DNA of 53,978 nt from Chloroflexota bacterium (GTDB lineage Bacteria; Chloroflexota; Anaerolineae; Anaerolineales; Villigracilaceae): NCBI GenBank assembly GCA_029782225.1, contig JAKOVF010000080.1:1-53978 (forward strand), read 5' to 3'. The position numbers and the translations under genes were made by a program. The notes under the pieces were generated by a model. The model was not told the origin of the DNA. It made no database searches and saw nothing but the letters and a program-made list of their open reading frames with translations. Positions within the stretch are counted from its first letter, which is position 1. Each line of letters opens with the position of its first letter. Positions 23,236-31,433 of the stretch are shown here, piece by piece.

Positions 23236-24681
23236 TCACAGTTTAAGGGCGCGCGCCAGCAGGTCAATCACGCCGCCTACTTTGACCGGCACATCCCAGT
23301 AATGCATGGACTCCGGCAGCTGGGCCTTGCAGATCGCGCAGACTGTTGCCAGATAATTTGCACCTGTATGTTTGACGGCCATCGCGCGCGGTTTGCCGCC
23401 AGCCATGCGGATGGGCATAATCTCATCGGTCAAGAGGCCATTACCCGCGCCGCAGCAGAACGTCTTCTCACGAATGGTCCCTTCTGGCATTTCAACGAAA
23501 CGGTTACACGTAGCGCGGATGATCTCGCGCGGTTCCTCGATCAGATAGCCAGCGCGGGCAGAGTTGCAGGGATCGTGATAGGTGACCAGAAATTCGTCGT
23601 TGGCTGATTTGTCAATGCGGCCGTTGAATGCACCTTTATGCAGCATATCCACGATGAACTGGCTGATGTGATAAGGATACGGGGGGTCGAACATGTCCAT
23701 GGGGCCGCTCAGGGTGGGAGTGAGAATGCCCGCTCGCCAGGCATGTCCACACTCGCCCCAGATGATGGACTTGACACCCAGCATGCGCGCAGCGTCAATG
23801 ATGCGGCGGTTGACTTTTTTCAGGTTATCGAAATTCAAAAACAGACCAAAATTGCCGCCCTCGTTGCAGTAGGTACTCGTGGTCCAACTGATGCCAAGGA
23901 AATGGAACAATTTGGCGTAGCCGATCATTGTGTCGGTGTTGGCGAAGTTATCGGCCGAGGGAGGCACCAGCAAAATATCAGCACCTTCCATATCTACCGG
24001 GAAACGGATGGGCAAGCCGGTTTCCTCTTTCATCTCATCTTCGAGGAACTCGCAGTTGTCCTTCCACGCGGCAGGCGGGATGCCGAGGTTGTTACCGGTC
24101 GAATAGACTTTTGCCACCACTTCAGTTACATATTTTGTCGAAACGCCGATCGAGGCCATGATCTCGCGCGCAGCAATGGTAATCTCAGCCGTGTCAATCC
24201 CGTACGGACAAAAGACAGAGCATCTGCGGCACTCGGAGCACTGGTAGAAGTACGTGTACCACTTCTGGAGAAGATCCTCATCGAAATCGGAGGCATCCCC
24301 CAGGTCCGGGAAGAGACCCGCTGGTGTGAAATAGCGGCGATAGACTCTTCGCATCAACTCTGCGCGGGCAACGGGGAAGTTCTGCGGATCGCCGGTCCCC
24401 AAAAAGAACTGGCATTTATCCGTACAGGCCCCGCATCGGACGCAGGAGTCCATGTACACCCGCAAGGCCTGATTCTTTTCGAGCAGCTCGCCAAACTTTT
24501 CAATTGCGCGAGCCTGCCAATTAGGGACACGTTCGGTTGGCAGGTCGATCGCGGAGGTGTCCTTCGGTTTGCTCAAATAGCAATGGATATCCGCTGAGGC
24601 ATGCTCGCGTATCTTCGGCGGGCGAAGTTGTCCCTTTACTGCCGGCTCTTTGATGATGGGTGTCTCGTCAAATTTTGGCAT
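23236..24681 (-). CDS. dsrK: DsrK, catalytic-type subunit of the DsrMK complex
   Basis: DsrK is an HdrD-like cytoplasmic protein thought to reduce the DsrC trisulfide using electrons from menaquinol via DsrM. The 481-residue sequence has two [4Fe-4S] motifs (CVRCGACTDKC, CSECRRCSVFCPYG) and CCG-type domains with IIWGECGHAWR, YHDPCNSAR, EKTFCCGAGNGLL and VCAICKAQLP. The last block differs in detail from the second DsrK-like protein encoded at 13340-14671. An N-terminal extension of about 75 residues precedes the first cluster. It is 6 bp after dsrM and close to dsrC, as expected for partners. Confidence 0.94.
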   Translation of the reverse strand: MPKFDETPIIKEPAVKGQLRPPKIREHASADIHCYLSKPKDTSAIDLPTERVPNWQARAIEKFGELLEKNQALRVYMDSCVRCGACTDKCQFFLGTGDPQNFPVARAELMRRVYRRYFTPAGLFPDLGDASDFDEDLLQKWYTYFYQCSECRRCSVFCPYGIDTAEITIAAREIMASIGVSTKYVTEVVAKVYSTGNNLGIPPAAWKDNCEFLEDEMKEETGLPIRFPVDMEGADILLVPPSADNFANTDTMIGYAKLFHFLGISWTTSTYCNEGGNFGLFLNFDNLKKVNRRIIDAARMLGVKSIIWGECGHAWRAGILTPTLSGPMDMFDPPYPYHISQFIVDMLHKGAFNGRIDKSANDEFLVTYHDPCNSARAGYLIEEPREIIRATCNRFVEMPEGTIREKTFCCGAGNGLLTDEIMPIRMAGGKPRAMAVKHTGANYLATVCAICKAQLPESMHYWDVPVKVGGVIDLLARALKL

Positions 24682-24687
24682 GGATCG

Positions 24688-25431
24688 CTAATGCTCCAAA
24701 GGATTCACATAACGCTTGCCGCGCTCCTGGATTTGATAGGGCTGGTGGCGCGAGGGACTGAAGAAGATGCCGCCTGCGTGCAGCAGCTTGCTGAACGGGA
24801 AGTAAAGCATCAAAGTGAAGACGAGCAGGAGATGAATGAGAAACAACGGATGCCTTGGCACTTCCACAGGATGCAGGGTCATCAGGCCGAGGATGAATCC
24901 CTTCACATCCACGATGTTGACATGAAGCCAGTAGCTCACCGTGAGGCCCGTGCCGGCGATCAAGCCGAGCAGGGTCAGGGCGAAATAATCCGGGAGATTG
25001 GAGATGTACAAGGTGCGAGGCAGGCCCAGGCGACGCCAGAAGAGGAAAAGAATGGCAGCCCCAAAAAGAACGCCAAAGAAAATGGCGACCGGCTCCATAT
25101 AGAGAACCAGGCCGGGGATCGGATAGGTGAAGTAGCGCAAATGGCGAAAGAGGACACTGGCAAGCGCGGCATGGAAGATCCAAGCTCCGGCCCAGAGCCA
25201 TTTATCAGCTTTGAAGAGACTCTGGAAAATCGTTACTTCGCCGAGGACGCGCAGGATGGCTTTCCCCTCTGTTTTCGGTGCAGGCGTAAGCGAATGAGGC
25301 AGTGGCATCGGCGTGCGCAAGTAGCTGATCAGCTTCGAAAGCAAGCCGACGACGAAGGTGATTGCCGAGAAATAGGCCAGGCCAATGATGAATAATGACA
25401 ACAGATTCCAGAAGACGTCTCTTGCTTCCAT
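24688..25431 (-). CDS. dsrM: DsrM, membrane cytochrome b subunit of DsrMK
   Basis: A 247-residue protein with about six hydrophobic segments, NarI-like. Likely heme-b histidines are in WIFHAALASVLFRHLRYF and in YWLHVNI and FLIHLLLVFTLMLYFPFSKLLHAGG, the last block being typical of the NarI/DsrM/HdrE family. The C-terminus (SPSRHQPYQIQERGKRYVNP) faces the cytoplasm next to DsrK. It is shorter than many DsrM proteins, which run above 300 residues. It starts at an ATG at 25431 and is followed by dsrK after 6 bp. Confidence 0.92.
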   Translation of the reverse strand: MEARDVFWNLLSLFIIGLAYFSAITFVVGLLSKLISYLRTPMPLPHSLTPAPKTEGKAILRVLGEVTIFQSLFKADKWLWAGAWIFHAALASVLFRHLRYFTYPIPGLVLYMEPVAIFFGVLFGAAILFLFWRRLGLPRTLYISNLPDYFALTLLGLIAGTGLTVSYWLHVNIVDVKGFILGLMTLHPVEVPRHPLFLIHLLLVFTLMLYFPFSKLLHAGGIFFSPSRHQPYQIQERGKRYVNPLEH

Positions 25432-25453
25432 GCGGCCTCAGAGTACACAGCAA

Positions 25454-25528
25454 AGGGATGGGAGGCCCTGAGATGGCGTTACTGCACACCTGTGTCCCCC
25501 CATCCCTGTTATGAAGGGGTGAAACCCC
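25454..25528 (-). terminator. Two hairpins between dsrC and dsrM
   Basis: In the 107-bp gap downstream of dsrC the leftward transcript meets GGGGTGAAACCCC (25516-25528, 4-bp stem) and then AGGGATGGG (25454-25462) pairing with CCCATCCCT (25499-25507, 9-bp stem). Neither has a clear T-tract. They may attenuate transcription into dsrMK or stabilise the 3' end of a dsrC transcript, since DsrC is usually made in excess. Confidence 0.45.
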
Positions 25529-25538
25529 CAGGCTGGCC

Positions 25539-25856
25539 CTAAACGCAGCCAGTCGGTTTGGGCAGACCCGCGATCTTGCAGGCGCCTTTGGCCGGACCAC
25601 TGGGGAACAACTCGTAGATGGTCTTGAGATCGTATCCGGTCTCCTTGCAGAGTTTGCGGATCATGGGCGCGATGCCGAACTGCTGATAATAGTTACGAAG
25701 ATAGTTGACCACTTTCCAGTGATCTTCTGTCAGCGTTTCCACATCCTCAACCTTCGCAATCGCAGCGGCCAGTGTCTCATTCCAACAGGCAGGGTCCTGG
25801 ATGAAGCCATCCTCATCTACATCCACCTGAACACCACTTAAATCTACGATAGGCAT
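25539..25856 (-). CDS. dsrC: DsrC sulfur-carrier protein
   Basis: DsrC accepts sulfur from DsrAB as a trisulfide between its two C-terminal cysteines and is recycled by DsrMK. The 105-residue sequence matches the full family: a DEDGFIQDPACWNE-type N-terminus, DHWKVVNYLRNYYQQFGIAPMIRKLC, and the C-terminal arm with both functional cysteines, Cys93 (KGACKIAGLPKP) and Cys104 (PTGCV, penultimate). Presence of both separates true DsrC from TusE and RspA variants. An AGGAGG lies just before the ATG, predicting strong translation. Confidence 0.97.
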   Translation of the reverse strand: MPIVDLSGVQVDVDEDGFIQDPACWNETLAAAIAKVEDVETLTEDHWKVVNYLRNYYQQFGIAPMIRKLCKETGYDLKTIYELFPSGPAKGACKIAGLPKPTGCV

Positions 25857-25910
25857 ACCAACCTCCTAACACATTCTTCTTTCACTGAATTTTCCTAGCG
25901 GCCAAACGGT

Positions 25911-26120
25911 TTATGCATCAGGAAGTTTGATAAACGTGGCGCCGCCAAAAGATGTGAACTCCAACGTTCCCGCGTTGACCAGTTCGGTGAGAGCCTTCTT
26001 GACCAGTTTGTGATCCAGGCCCAGACCGCTGGCAACGTCGCGGTGGGTCATCATCTTTCCTTTTTTCTTGAAGAACTCGATGATCTGGTTCTTCAGTTCC
26101 TCGGTCACTTCATCGCTCAT
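25911..26120 (-). CDS. dsrD: DsrD, small winged-helix partner of DsrAB
   Basis: A 69-residue winged-helix protein (ELKNQIIEFFKKKGKMMTHRDVASGLGLDHKLVKKALTELVNAGTLEF), typical in length and fold of DsrD. DsrD occurs in sulfate, sulfite or thiosulfate reducers and disproportionators and is generally absent from sulfur oxidisers; it has been reported to stimulate DsrAB activity. It is 11 bp after dsrB and has its own GAGAGGTGA site. Its presence is the best evidence in this window for the reductive direction of the pathway. Confidence 0.93.
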   Translation of the reverse strand: MSDEVTEELKNQIIEFFKKKGKMMTHRDVASGLGLDHKLVKKALTELVNAGTLEFTSFGGATFIKLPDA

Positions 26121-26131
26121 GGCTCACCTCT

Positions 26132-27196
26132 CTACCACTTGAAGGTAGGCGTTGAACGGAAGGTCTCAGTTGCCATGGTGAAGTCATCAATGAGCTGAAC
26201 CGTGAACGGGATGCCGGTCAGTTCGAAGAAGCGCTCCCAGCCGATGCGGTCGATCCACTCGCCCATGCGTTCATGCTTATGCGCATGGCTCGCCCAGGTC
26301 TCAACAATGTTACGGACAGCCGAAGTGACCTCGGGCCAGCGGGGCGGATTGTTAGGCAGGAACGGGATGACCAGCCGCGAGAACTTGGGTGGGGTGCGCG
26401 CGCTGGAAATCTTGCCGCCGACCCAAATGGAAACGCCGTCACCGACCGGATCGGCAAGCGGCATGCCCGGGCACATGGTGTAGCAGTTGCCGCAGTACAT
26501 GCACTTCTCTTCGTTAACGGTCAATGATTTTTCTTTGGGATCAGGGCGGATTGCGCCGGTCGGGCAGGCCGCGATCACATTGGGGATCTCGCACTTGGCA
26601 CGGACCAGATCATGGTTGATGTGAGGTGGCTTGCGGTGGATACCCAGGATGGCGATATCGGAGCAATGTACGGCACCGCACATGTTGAGGCAGCATGCCA
26701 GAGAAATACGGCAATAGGCGGGCAATTTCCAGTCCGTGAAATATTCAAACAGATCGTCCATCACCGATTTGACAATCCCGGAGGCATCCGTGGCCGGGGT
26801 GTGGCAGTGGATCCATCCCTGTGTGTGGACCGGGTTGCTGATGGCATGACCGGTTCCACCGATGGCAAAACCCTTCTCCTTGAGATGAGAGATCAGAGGT
26901 TCCACCTGATCCTTGTCAGAAACAAGGAATTCCAGGTTGTGACGGCTCGTGAAGCGCAGGTGTCCGCCGCAGAACTTCTCGGCGATATCACACACGTCGC
27001 GGATCCAATCCGTGCTCACCAGACGCCCCGAACCTACGCGCACGGTGTACAGCTCATCCCCGGACTCGGCAACATGTTTCAAGAGCCCGGGCTTGACGCG
27101 CTCATGATACTTCCACTGCCCATAATTCTTTTGGATAACGGGCGGGAGCATATCTTTATAATTTGGAGGACCGAAGTCGGTTCTGCTGGCCATCAT
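26132..27196 (-). CDS. dsrB: Dissimilatory sulfite reductase beta subunit
   Basis: A 354-residue subunit of DsrAB, which reduces sulfite by up to six electrons with siroheme-[4Fe-4S]. It shows [12 protein letters not shown] (substrate-side arginines), the siroheme/cluster ligands in [16 protein letters not shown], a ferredoxin insertion with [13 protein letters not shown], and the C-terminal [16 protein letters not shown]. Its start overlaps the dsrA stop as ATGA with a second ATG immediately after, so translation is coupled for 1:1 assembly. In DsrAB the siroheme at the DsrB site is the catalytic one. Confidence 0.97.
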   Translation of the reverse strand: MMASRTDFGPPNYKDMLPPVIQKNYGQWKYHERVKPGLLKHVAESGDELYTVRVGSGRLVSTDWIRDVCDIAEKFCGGHLRFTSRHNLEFLVSDKDQVEPLISHLKEKGFAIGGTGHAISNPVHTQGWIHCHTPATDASGIVKSVMDDLFEYFTDWKLPAYCRISLACCLNMCGAVHCSDIAILGIHRKPPHINHDLVRAKCEIPNVIAACPTGAIRPDPKEKSLTVNEEKCMYCGNCYTMCPGMPLADPVGDGVSIWVGGKISSARTPPKFSRLVIPFLPNNPPRWPEVTSAVRNIVETWASHAHKHERMGEWIDRIGWERFFELTGIPFTVQLIDDFTMATETFRSTPTFKW

Positions 27197-28380
27197 TTCA
27201 CCTCCTCAGGATCCCAGAAGTAATAGGGATTTGCGCGCGGAGCACGGATCATTTGCGGGACCGGCGGCAGGTCCATCGCCTTGAGGAAGGCGCGCATGCC
27301 CAGTCGGTTGATCAGCTCACCGAGGCGCTCGCGCATTTTGCCGTTCTCATCCCACCATTCCCAGGCTTTGCGTACGAATTCCTTGAACTCAGTGTATGGC
27401 GGTTCCATCTTCATGAACGGGACCACCACCCAGGACATCAGCGCGCCGCGGACAATGGGGGCTTTTCCTCCAACCAGGATCGTTGCACCCTTTTCCTTAC
27501 CCGGGCGAAGGGCCTTGGGCATCAGGTTGATGCAGTGCATGCAGCGATTGCACTCGCCATCGTCAATGGTCAGTTTTTTGCTCTCGGAATCCCACTTCAT
27601 GCAGCCGGTGGGACAGAGGTTGACAACTTCTTCCTGAATATTGATGCTGTCGTTAGCGTAATTGGTAACTTCCGCATCGTCAATGCGGATGCTGTCGCGC
27701 CAGGTGCCAATGATCGAGATATCCGAACGGGCTACGGCGGCGACACAATCGTTCGCGCAGCCCGAGATCTTGATCTTGGATTTATAGGGGAACATCGGAC
27801 GGTGCAGTTCATCCTGAAATTCCAGGGTGATGCTGTTGAGAATGTCGAGGGTATCGATACAGGCAAATTCACAGCGAGCCGGGCCAACACAGCAGGACGG
27901 TGTCCGCATGTCACTGCCCGAGCCACCGAGGTCAAAGCCAATTTCGGCGAGATCGTCAAAACAGGGCTGTAATTCACTGGTCGGAGCACCGAGCAAAATG
28001 ATATCGCCGGTGGCACCGTGCATGTTGGTCAGGCCGCTGCCGTGTTTATCCCAAACGTCACAGAGTTTGCGCAGAGCATCGGCGGTGTAGAACCAGCCAG
28101 AGGGTTGGTTGACGCGAAAGGTATGAAACTCAGCGACAGCGGGGAATTCCTCGGGCAGGTCAGAATAGCGACCGATCACACCGCCCCCGTATCCCTTCAC
28201 GCCGACAATGCCGCCGTGCTTCCAGTGACCGATCCGATCTGAATACGAGCGTTCAAGCTGACCCAGCAGGTCTTTGGCTGAATCCTTCTTCTCAGCCGCT
28301 CGTTTCATTTCCTTGACAAAGCTCGGCCAGGGCCCTTCTTCGAGTTGATCGAGCAAAGGAGTTTTGGAGTCCTTAGCCAT
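27193..28380 (-). CDS. dsrA: Dissimilatory sulfite reductase alpha subunit
   Basis: A 395-residue DsrA. It has the GATGDI-type N-terminal substrate domain, the conserved [26 protein letters not shown] block, [18 protein letters not shown] (siroheme-linked cluster cysteines) and a ferredoxin domain with [18 protein letters not shown]. The ATG at 28380 is preceded by AAGGAG at good spacing; an ATG nine codons upstream is disfavoured. It is the first dsr gene after the YeiH-family transporter, separated by a strong hairpin. Whether it belongs to the reductive bacterial lineage or a laterally acquired branch needs a tree. Confidence 0.97.
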   Translation of the reverse strand: MAKDSKTPLLDQLEEGPWPSFVKEMKRAAEKKDSAKDLLGQLERSYSDRIGHWKHGGIVGVKGYGGGVIGRYSDLPEEFPAVAEFHTFRVNQPSGWFYTADALRKLCDVWDKHGSGLTNMHGATGDIILLGAPTSELQPCFDDLAEIGFDLGGSGSDMRTPSCCVGPARCEFACIDTLDILNSITLEFQDELHRPMFPYKSKIKISGCANDCVAAVARSDISIIGTWRDSIRIDDAEVTNYANDSINIQEEVVNLCPTGCMKWDSESKKLTIDDGECNRCMHCINLMPKALRPGKEKGATILVGGKAPIVRGALMSWVVVPFMKMEPPYTEFKEFVRKAWEWWDENGKMRERLGELINRLGMRAFLKAMDLPPVPQMIRAPRANPYYFWDPEEVK

Positions 28381-28417
28381 AATTCTCTCCTTGAGATCAT
28401 TATCCACTGATTAATTA

Positions 28418-28455
28418 GGAGGGAAAAGCAGCAGCTTCGTGCTGCTTCTCCCTCC
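28418..28455 (-). promoter_or_regulatory. Strong intercistronic hairpin upstream of dsrA
   Basis: GGAGGGAAAAGCAGCA (28418-28433) and TGCTGCTTCTCCCTCC (28440-28455) pair at 15 of 16 positions around GCTTCG. In the leftward transcript it lies after the YeiH-family stop and about 38 bases before the dsrA start. No T-tract follows, so it is more likely a processing or mRNA-stabilising structure (or attenuator) that raises dsrAB over the transporter than a full terminator. Confidence 0.6.
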
Positions 28456-28503
28456 AATCGTTTCTCAGGCGGTCATGATCAATACGTGCCGCAGGATGGT
28501 GAG

Positions 28504-29598
28504 CTACAGGCTGGCCGGGAACAGCCAACCGAAGATCAGCCAGGATACACCGAGGGCCAGCAGGGTGTTGAAGAGGGTCACGATCAGGTACACGATGACC
28601 GGCGACCAACCCATCTTCTTGAAGCCTTCCACAGAAAGCTCAAGTCCCATGCAGACGAAGGCCAGGCAGAACGCCCAGTCCTTCATGCCTGCGATAGCGC
28701 TGCTCGCATCCTTCGAAAGCCATCCGAAGGTGAAGATCAGGGATGCAACGATAAAGCCCAGCACGAACTTGGGGAAGCGCTGCCAGATGATCGCTGCACT
28801 GGGTTTCTGCTTCTTGCCTTCCACAACGGTCGTGAAATATAGCGCCAGCAGGAATGCCACAACGCCGATCAGGACGTTCTGGGTCTGCTTCACAATACTG
28901 GCGATTTTCTGGGCGGTTTCGCCATAGATCGTTCCAGCGCCGACCACTGCAGCGGTCGTGTCAACGTTGCCACCGAACCAGGCGCCTGCCACAGGTTCAG
29001 GCATGTGCATCGCACCTGCCAGCAACGGCGCGATCACCATCAACGGCAAGGCCGTGATAATCACGAGCGCGGTGACGTAGGTGATCTCTTCCTTCTTCGC
29101 CAGCACGGAGCCAGCGGCTGCGATTGCGGCGGAAACACCACAGATCGAGACGGCGGTGGACATAACCGCGCGCAGGGTGTCGGGCAAACCAAACTTGCCG
29201 CCCAGCCACCAGCTGAAGAAGTACACTGCGGTGACCATAATCACGCCCTGGATAATGGCGCCAGCTGCAGCGGTGGCAATCACCTTAAAGCTGATGGTTG
29301 CGCCCAGGAGGACCAGACCGATCTTCAGGAAGAGTTCGGTGCGGAAGCCGGACTTGCTGTACTCATACAGCTTAACCGCTTTCAGGACATAGTTGGCAAT
29401 CAGGCCGATCAGCGCAGCCCAGATCGGGTACTCGAGGACCTTCCCTGGAATGCCAAAGCCCAGGTTCTTGATGTCATAGACCTGAAGTTTGAGCCAGCGT
29501 GCGACGAATGCCAGTACAACGACAATCGCCAAACCAACCAGGAAGTTCACAACACCCGGGTTGGTTTTCTGTTCTTGTTTGATTGTAGAAGTAGTCAT
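28504..29598 (-). CDS. YeiH/UPF0324-family membrane transporter (putative sulfur-oxyanion exporter)
   Basis: A 364-residue protein with about ten hydrophobic helices. Family blocks are GLVLLGATISFKVIATAAAGAI, TAVSICGVSAAIAAAGSVLAKKEEITYVTALVIITALP, AWFGGNVDTTAAVVGAGTIYGETAQKIASIVKQTQNVLIG and LCLAFVCMGLELSVEGFKKMGW-type C-terminal sequence. Members are annotated as putative sulfate exporters, though substrates are poorly established. Placement at the head of a sulfite reductase operon suggests movement of sulfite, sulfate or another sulfur anion; an inference from context. AGGAG precedes the ATG. A 32-residue membrane peptide is encoded immediately before it. Confidence 0.85.
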   Translation of the reverse strand: MTTSTIKQEQKTNPGVVNFLVGLAIVVVLAFVARWLKLQVYDIKNLGFGIPGKVLEYPIWAALIGLIANYVLKAVKLYEYSKSGFRTELFLKIGLVLLGATISFKVIATAAAGAIIQGVIMVTAVYFFSWWLGGKFGLPDTLRAVMSTAVSICGVSAAIAAAGSVLAKKEEITYVTALVIITALPLMVIAPLLAGAMHMPEPVAGAWFGGNVDTTAAVVGAGTIYGETAQKIASIVKQTQNVLIGVVAFLLALYFTTVVEGKKQKPSAAIIWQRFPKFVLGFIVASLIFTFGWLSKDASSAIAGMKDWAFCLAFVCMGLELSVEGFKKMGWSPVIVYLIVTLFNTLLALGVSWLIFGWLFPASL

Positions 29599-29611
29599 GT
29601 CGGCATCTCCT

Positions 29612-29710
29612 CTAGAACTTCATCCACGCGGGGCCGATGACGTTGATCATTGCCAGGATCAGCAAAACAAAGGCGATGATGGTAGCAAGCCAATCCTCAT
29701 TGATTTTCAT
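29612..29710 (-). CDS. 32-residue membrane peptide preceding the YeiH-family transporter
   Basis: A complete short gene: ATG at 29710 behind AAGGAGAG, then MKINEDWLATIIAFVLLILA, MINVIGPAWMKF and TAG, 13 bp before the transporter ATG. One hydrophobic helix fills residues 7-26, with an acidic N-terminus and a Trp/Lys end. The good ribosome site, tight spacing and ideal single-span hydropathy support it as real. It may be a small subunit or chaperone of the transporter. I know no named family for it. Confidence 0.75.
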   Translation of the reverse strand: MKINEDWLATIIAFVLLILAMINVIGPAWMKF

Positions 29711-29893
29711 TTTTCTCTCCTTAACTTTGCATTTGATACGATACTTAGTGAACCAGGTGACGCAAAGCAGAATTCCTTGTGACCCCCAAACAGGCGCAAC
29801 ATACTGCTCTGTCTGATAAGGGTCCGTTTTGACCGTACCTCCTTTCAGTGAGATGTTTCGCCGTAAAACGACTAAAAGAGTCCTTTAAATGAA
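29711..29893 (-). other. Untranslated leader of the dsr operon
   Basis: These 183 bases hold no convincing gene. On the leftward strand there is a GAAAGGAGGTACGG stretch (around 29835-29848) without a following start codon, and no obvious known riboswitch was recognised. It is either a long 5' leader with unseen structure or contains a second, weaker promoter. Confidence 0.4.
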
Positions 29894-29964
29894 TTGACTG
29901 TCATAATCAATGACAGTCAATCTGGTCTCATTATAGAAAATTTGTGACGTCTTATGACTAAGAC
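29894..29964 (-). promoter_or_regulatory. Probable dsr operon promoter with two palindromic operators
   Basis: On the leftward strand a perfect TATAAT -10 lies at 29935-29930; the -35 is weak (GTCATA at 29958-29953, 17-bp spacing). A palindrome GTCTTATGACTAAGAC (29949-29964, 6-bp arms) overlaps the -35 zone. A second, TTGACTGTCAT-5-ATGACAGTCAA (29894-29920, perfect 11-bp arms), covers about +3 to +29. Such placement fits repressor control. The start would give a leader of about 210 bases before the 32-residue peptide gene. Confidence 0.65.
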
Positions 29965-29977
29965 ATGTTTTAAGCGC

Positions 29978-29995
29978 CCTAAGAAAAGTCTTAGG
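29978..29995 (-). terminator. Hairpin downstream of the four-helix membrane gene
   Basis: CCTAAGA (29978-29984) and TCTTAGG (29989-29995) form a 7-bp stem with a 4-base loop, 13 bases after the leftward stop at 30009. The downstream stretch (GCGCTTAAAACA) has no long T-run. It probably insulates the dsr promoter from upstream transcription. Confidence 0.5.
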
Positions 29996-30008
29996 CAGCT
30001 GGAGTTGG

Positions 30009-30416
30009 TTACTTTTTTGCTTTTTCCAGTTTTCCCTGCTGGTATTGCTGATAGAACTCAATCACGAGAAAGACAAGGCCCACAACACCCAGAACAATTG
30101 CAGCCACCTGCGCCGCTACATTCCGCCAGGCCAGGATAACTAGGTCTGCGCACATCAGCAGGCTCCAGCCAGTCGCCAGCCGCCAGCGTTTTTGCAGCGC
30201 ATTGGATGCTGCGAAGCTGAGCAGGAAGAATAAGATGCCGACCGTCACCTGGGACTGGGCATCTTCGAAAATCGAAATATCCAGCGCCCAGGCACCAATG
30301 AGAATAAGTCCTGCCACTAGCGGTACCAGAGTCAACGTGAGGAGCAGGTTTACGCCTGGCGAGGAAGGCCTCTGTATCGCTTGTTTTTTGCGTTTGGATG
30401 TTGATTTCGTGGTCAT
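30009..30416 (-). CDS. Small four-helix membrane protein of unknown function
   Basis: A 135-residue protein with a basic N-terminus (TTKSTSKRKKQ) and about four hydrophobic helices (roughly 24-45, 52-72, 78-98, 100-123), ending in a charged YQQYQQGKLEKAKK tail. The ATG at 30416 follows a good GAGGAG; a longer upstream frame has no support. TATACT at 30477-30472 on the leftward strand may be its -10. It stands between the dsr cluster and the phosphate-related region and is not clearly linked to either. No family recognised. Confidence 0.65.
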   Translation of the reverse strand: MTTKSTSKRKKQAIQRPSSPGVNLLLTLTLVPLVAGLILIGAWALDISIFEDAQSQVTVGILFFLLSFAASNALQKRWRLATGWSLLMCADLVILAWRNVAAQVAAIVLGVVGLVFLVIEFYQQYQQGKLEKAKK

Positions 30417-30563
30417 CGCATGCTCCTCTGAAGCATCAATGTTCAACGTGGGAGAAATTCCTGATGCGCCCAGTATAATGCACATTGAGTTTCGTGACTG
30501 CAGTGCAATGTATACCTGTGATCTGCAAGGCCGCGGCAACCCTGAAGTATGGGCGGCGCTGAC

Positions 30564-31433
30564 CTAAAGCGGAATGGCATCTCCAACCATAGCCACACGG
30601 ACAGAGACACCTTGAGACATTTCCAGAATCCTGGAACGCACTCGCCCTGCATGATGCTCATCCCAATAATCATTGACGTCACGGCCGAATTCCTGCAGAT
30701 GCGTCAGGATGATTTGACGCGGCTGCAAATCAAGACAAAAACGGCAAAATGCTTCGAGCAAGGGCGGTTCGTCTTGTAAGGCACAGCCGCGTCCCAGCCA
30801 AAGATGGGCAAACAAACAATCGACAGGGCCAAATGAAGGCAACTGGCTTGCCTCATAGGTACGCGTGTCACCCGGGAACAACCATCGTTTGTTTTTGACC
30901 TCGACCAGGTACGCCATCGCCGGAATGCCGCGAAGCGATTCCGAATCCGGTTGCTTTTCCCAGTGTAGACCTGTGAAAGGCGTGATACGCATGCCGCAAC
31001 GGTCGATACATTGGCCCGGGCCGGGAATGATGATTTGGTCGGCAGGCAGGCCGGTCTTGCTCATCACCTCTTGCAGGATGGCACCGGGAACAACCCAGAG
31101 AATTGGCAAATCTTTGAGTGTGCGAATCAGCTCAAAGTCCAGGTGATCCGAGTGCCGGTGAGTCAAAAGGACGAATGAGAGTCCGCCCAGGTCATGTACG
31201 AGATCAACATTCGGTACCTGTGGAAGTCTTTGGTTGAGCCTGAGAGGGTCAATCGCCCATCGGACATTATTTGTCCGAAACAGGTAGTTGGCTGAATACA
31301 TCAACCAGGCTCGGTCCTCCGAACCCGGCTGGCTCCAATCACGAACCATTCCTGACCATAGGACTGGAAACCCCTCGACCAATTCAGACTGTCGGCCAAG
31401 GATTTGCTGCTCCCTACGCGTAGACCTTTCCAT
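30564..31433 (-). CDS. Metallo-beta-lactamase-fold hydrolase (UlaG-like)
   Basis: A 289-residue MBL-fold protein. The metal motif is THRHSDH (around 90-96), with later ligands likely in PFTGLHWE, FPGDTRTY and LTHLQEFG. It resembles the UlaG/RNase-like L-ascorbate-6-phosphate lactonase branch more than beta-lactamases, in lacking signal peptide and in the WSGMVRDWSQP and ANYLF N-terminal features. It overlaps the end of the PfkB gene by 20 bp, so the two are co-expressed. A phosphorylated-sugar lactone or phosphoester substrate would fit the neighbourhood, but this is an inference. Confidence 0.78.
   Translation of the reverse strand: MERSTRREQQILGRQSELVEGFPVLWSGMVRDWSQPGSEDRAWLMYSANYLFRTNNVRWAIDPLRLNQRLPQVPNVDLVHDLGGLSFVLLTHRHSDHLDFELIRTLKDLPILWVVPGAILQEVMSKTGLPADQIIIPGPGQCIDRCGMRITPFTGLHWEKQPDSESLRGIPAMAYLVEVKNKRWLFPGDTRTYEASQLPSFGPVDCLFAHLWLGRGCALQDEPPLLEAFCRFCLDLQPRQIILTHLQEFGRDVNDYWDEHHAGRVRSRILEMSQGVSVRVAMVGDAIPL

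Noticed and set aside
21083..24597. Long rightward frames (21083-21982 and 23638-24597)
   Set aside because: They are antisense shadows of the MopB-like and dsrK genes, which carry full motif sets.
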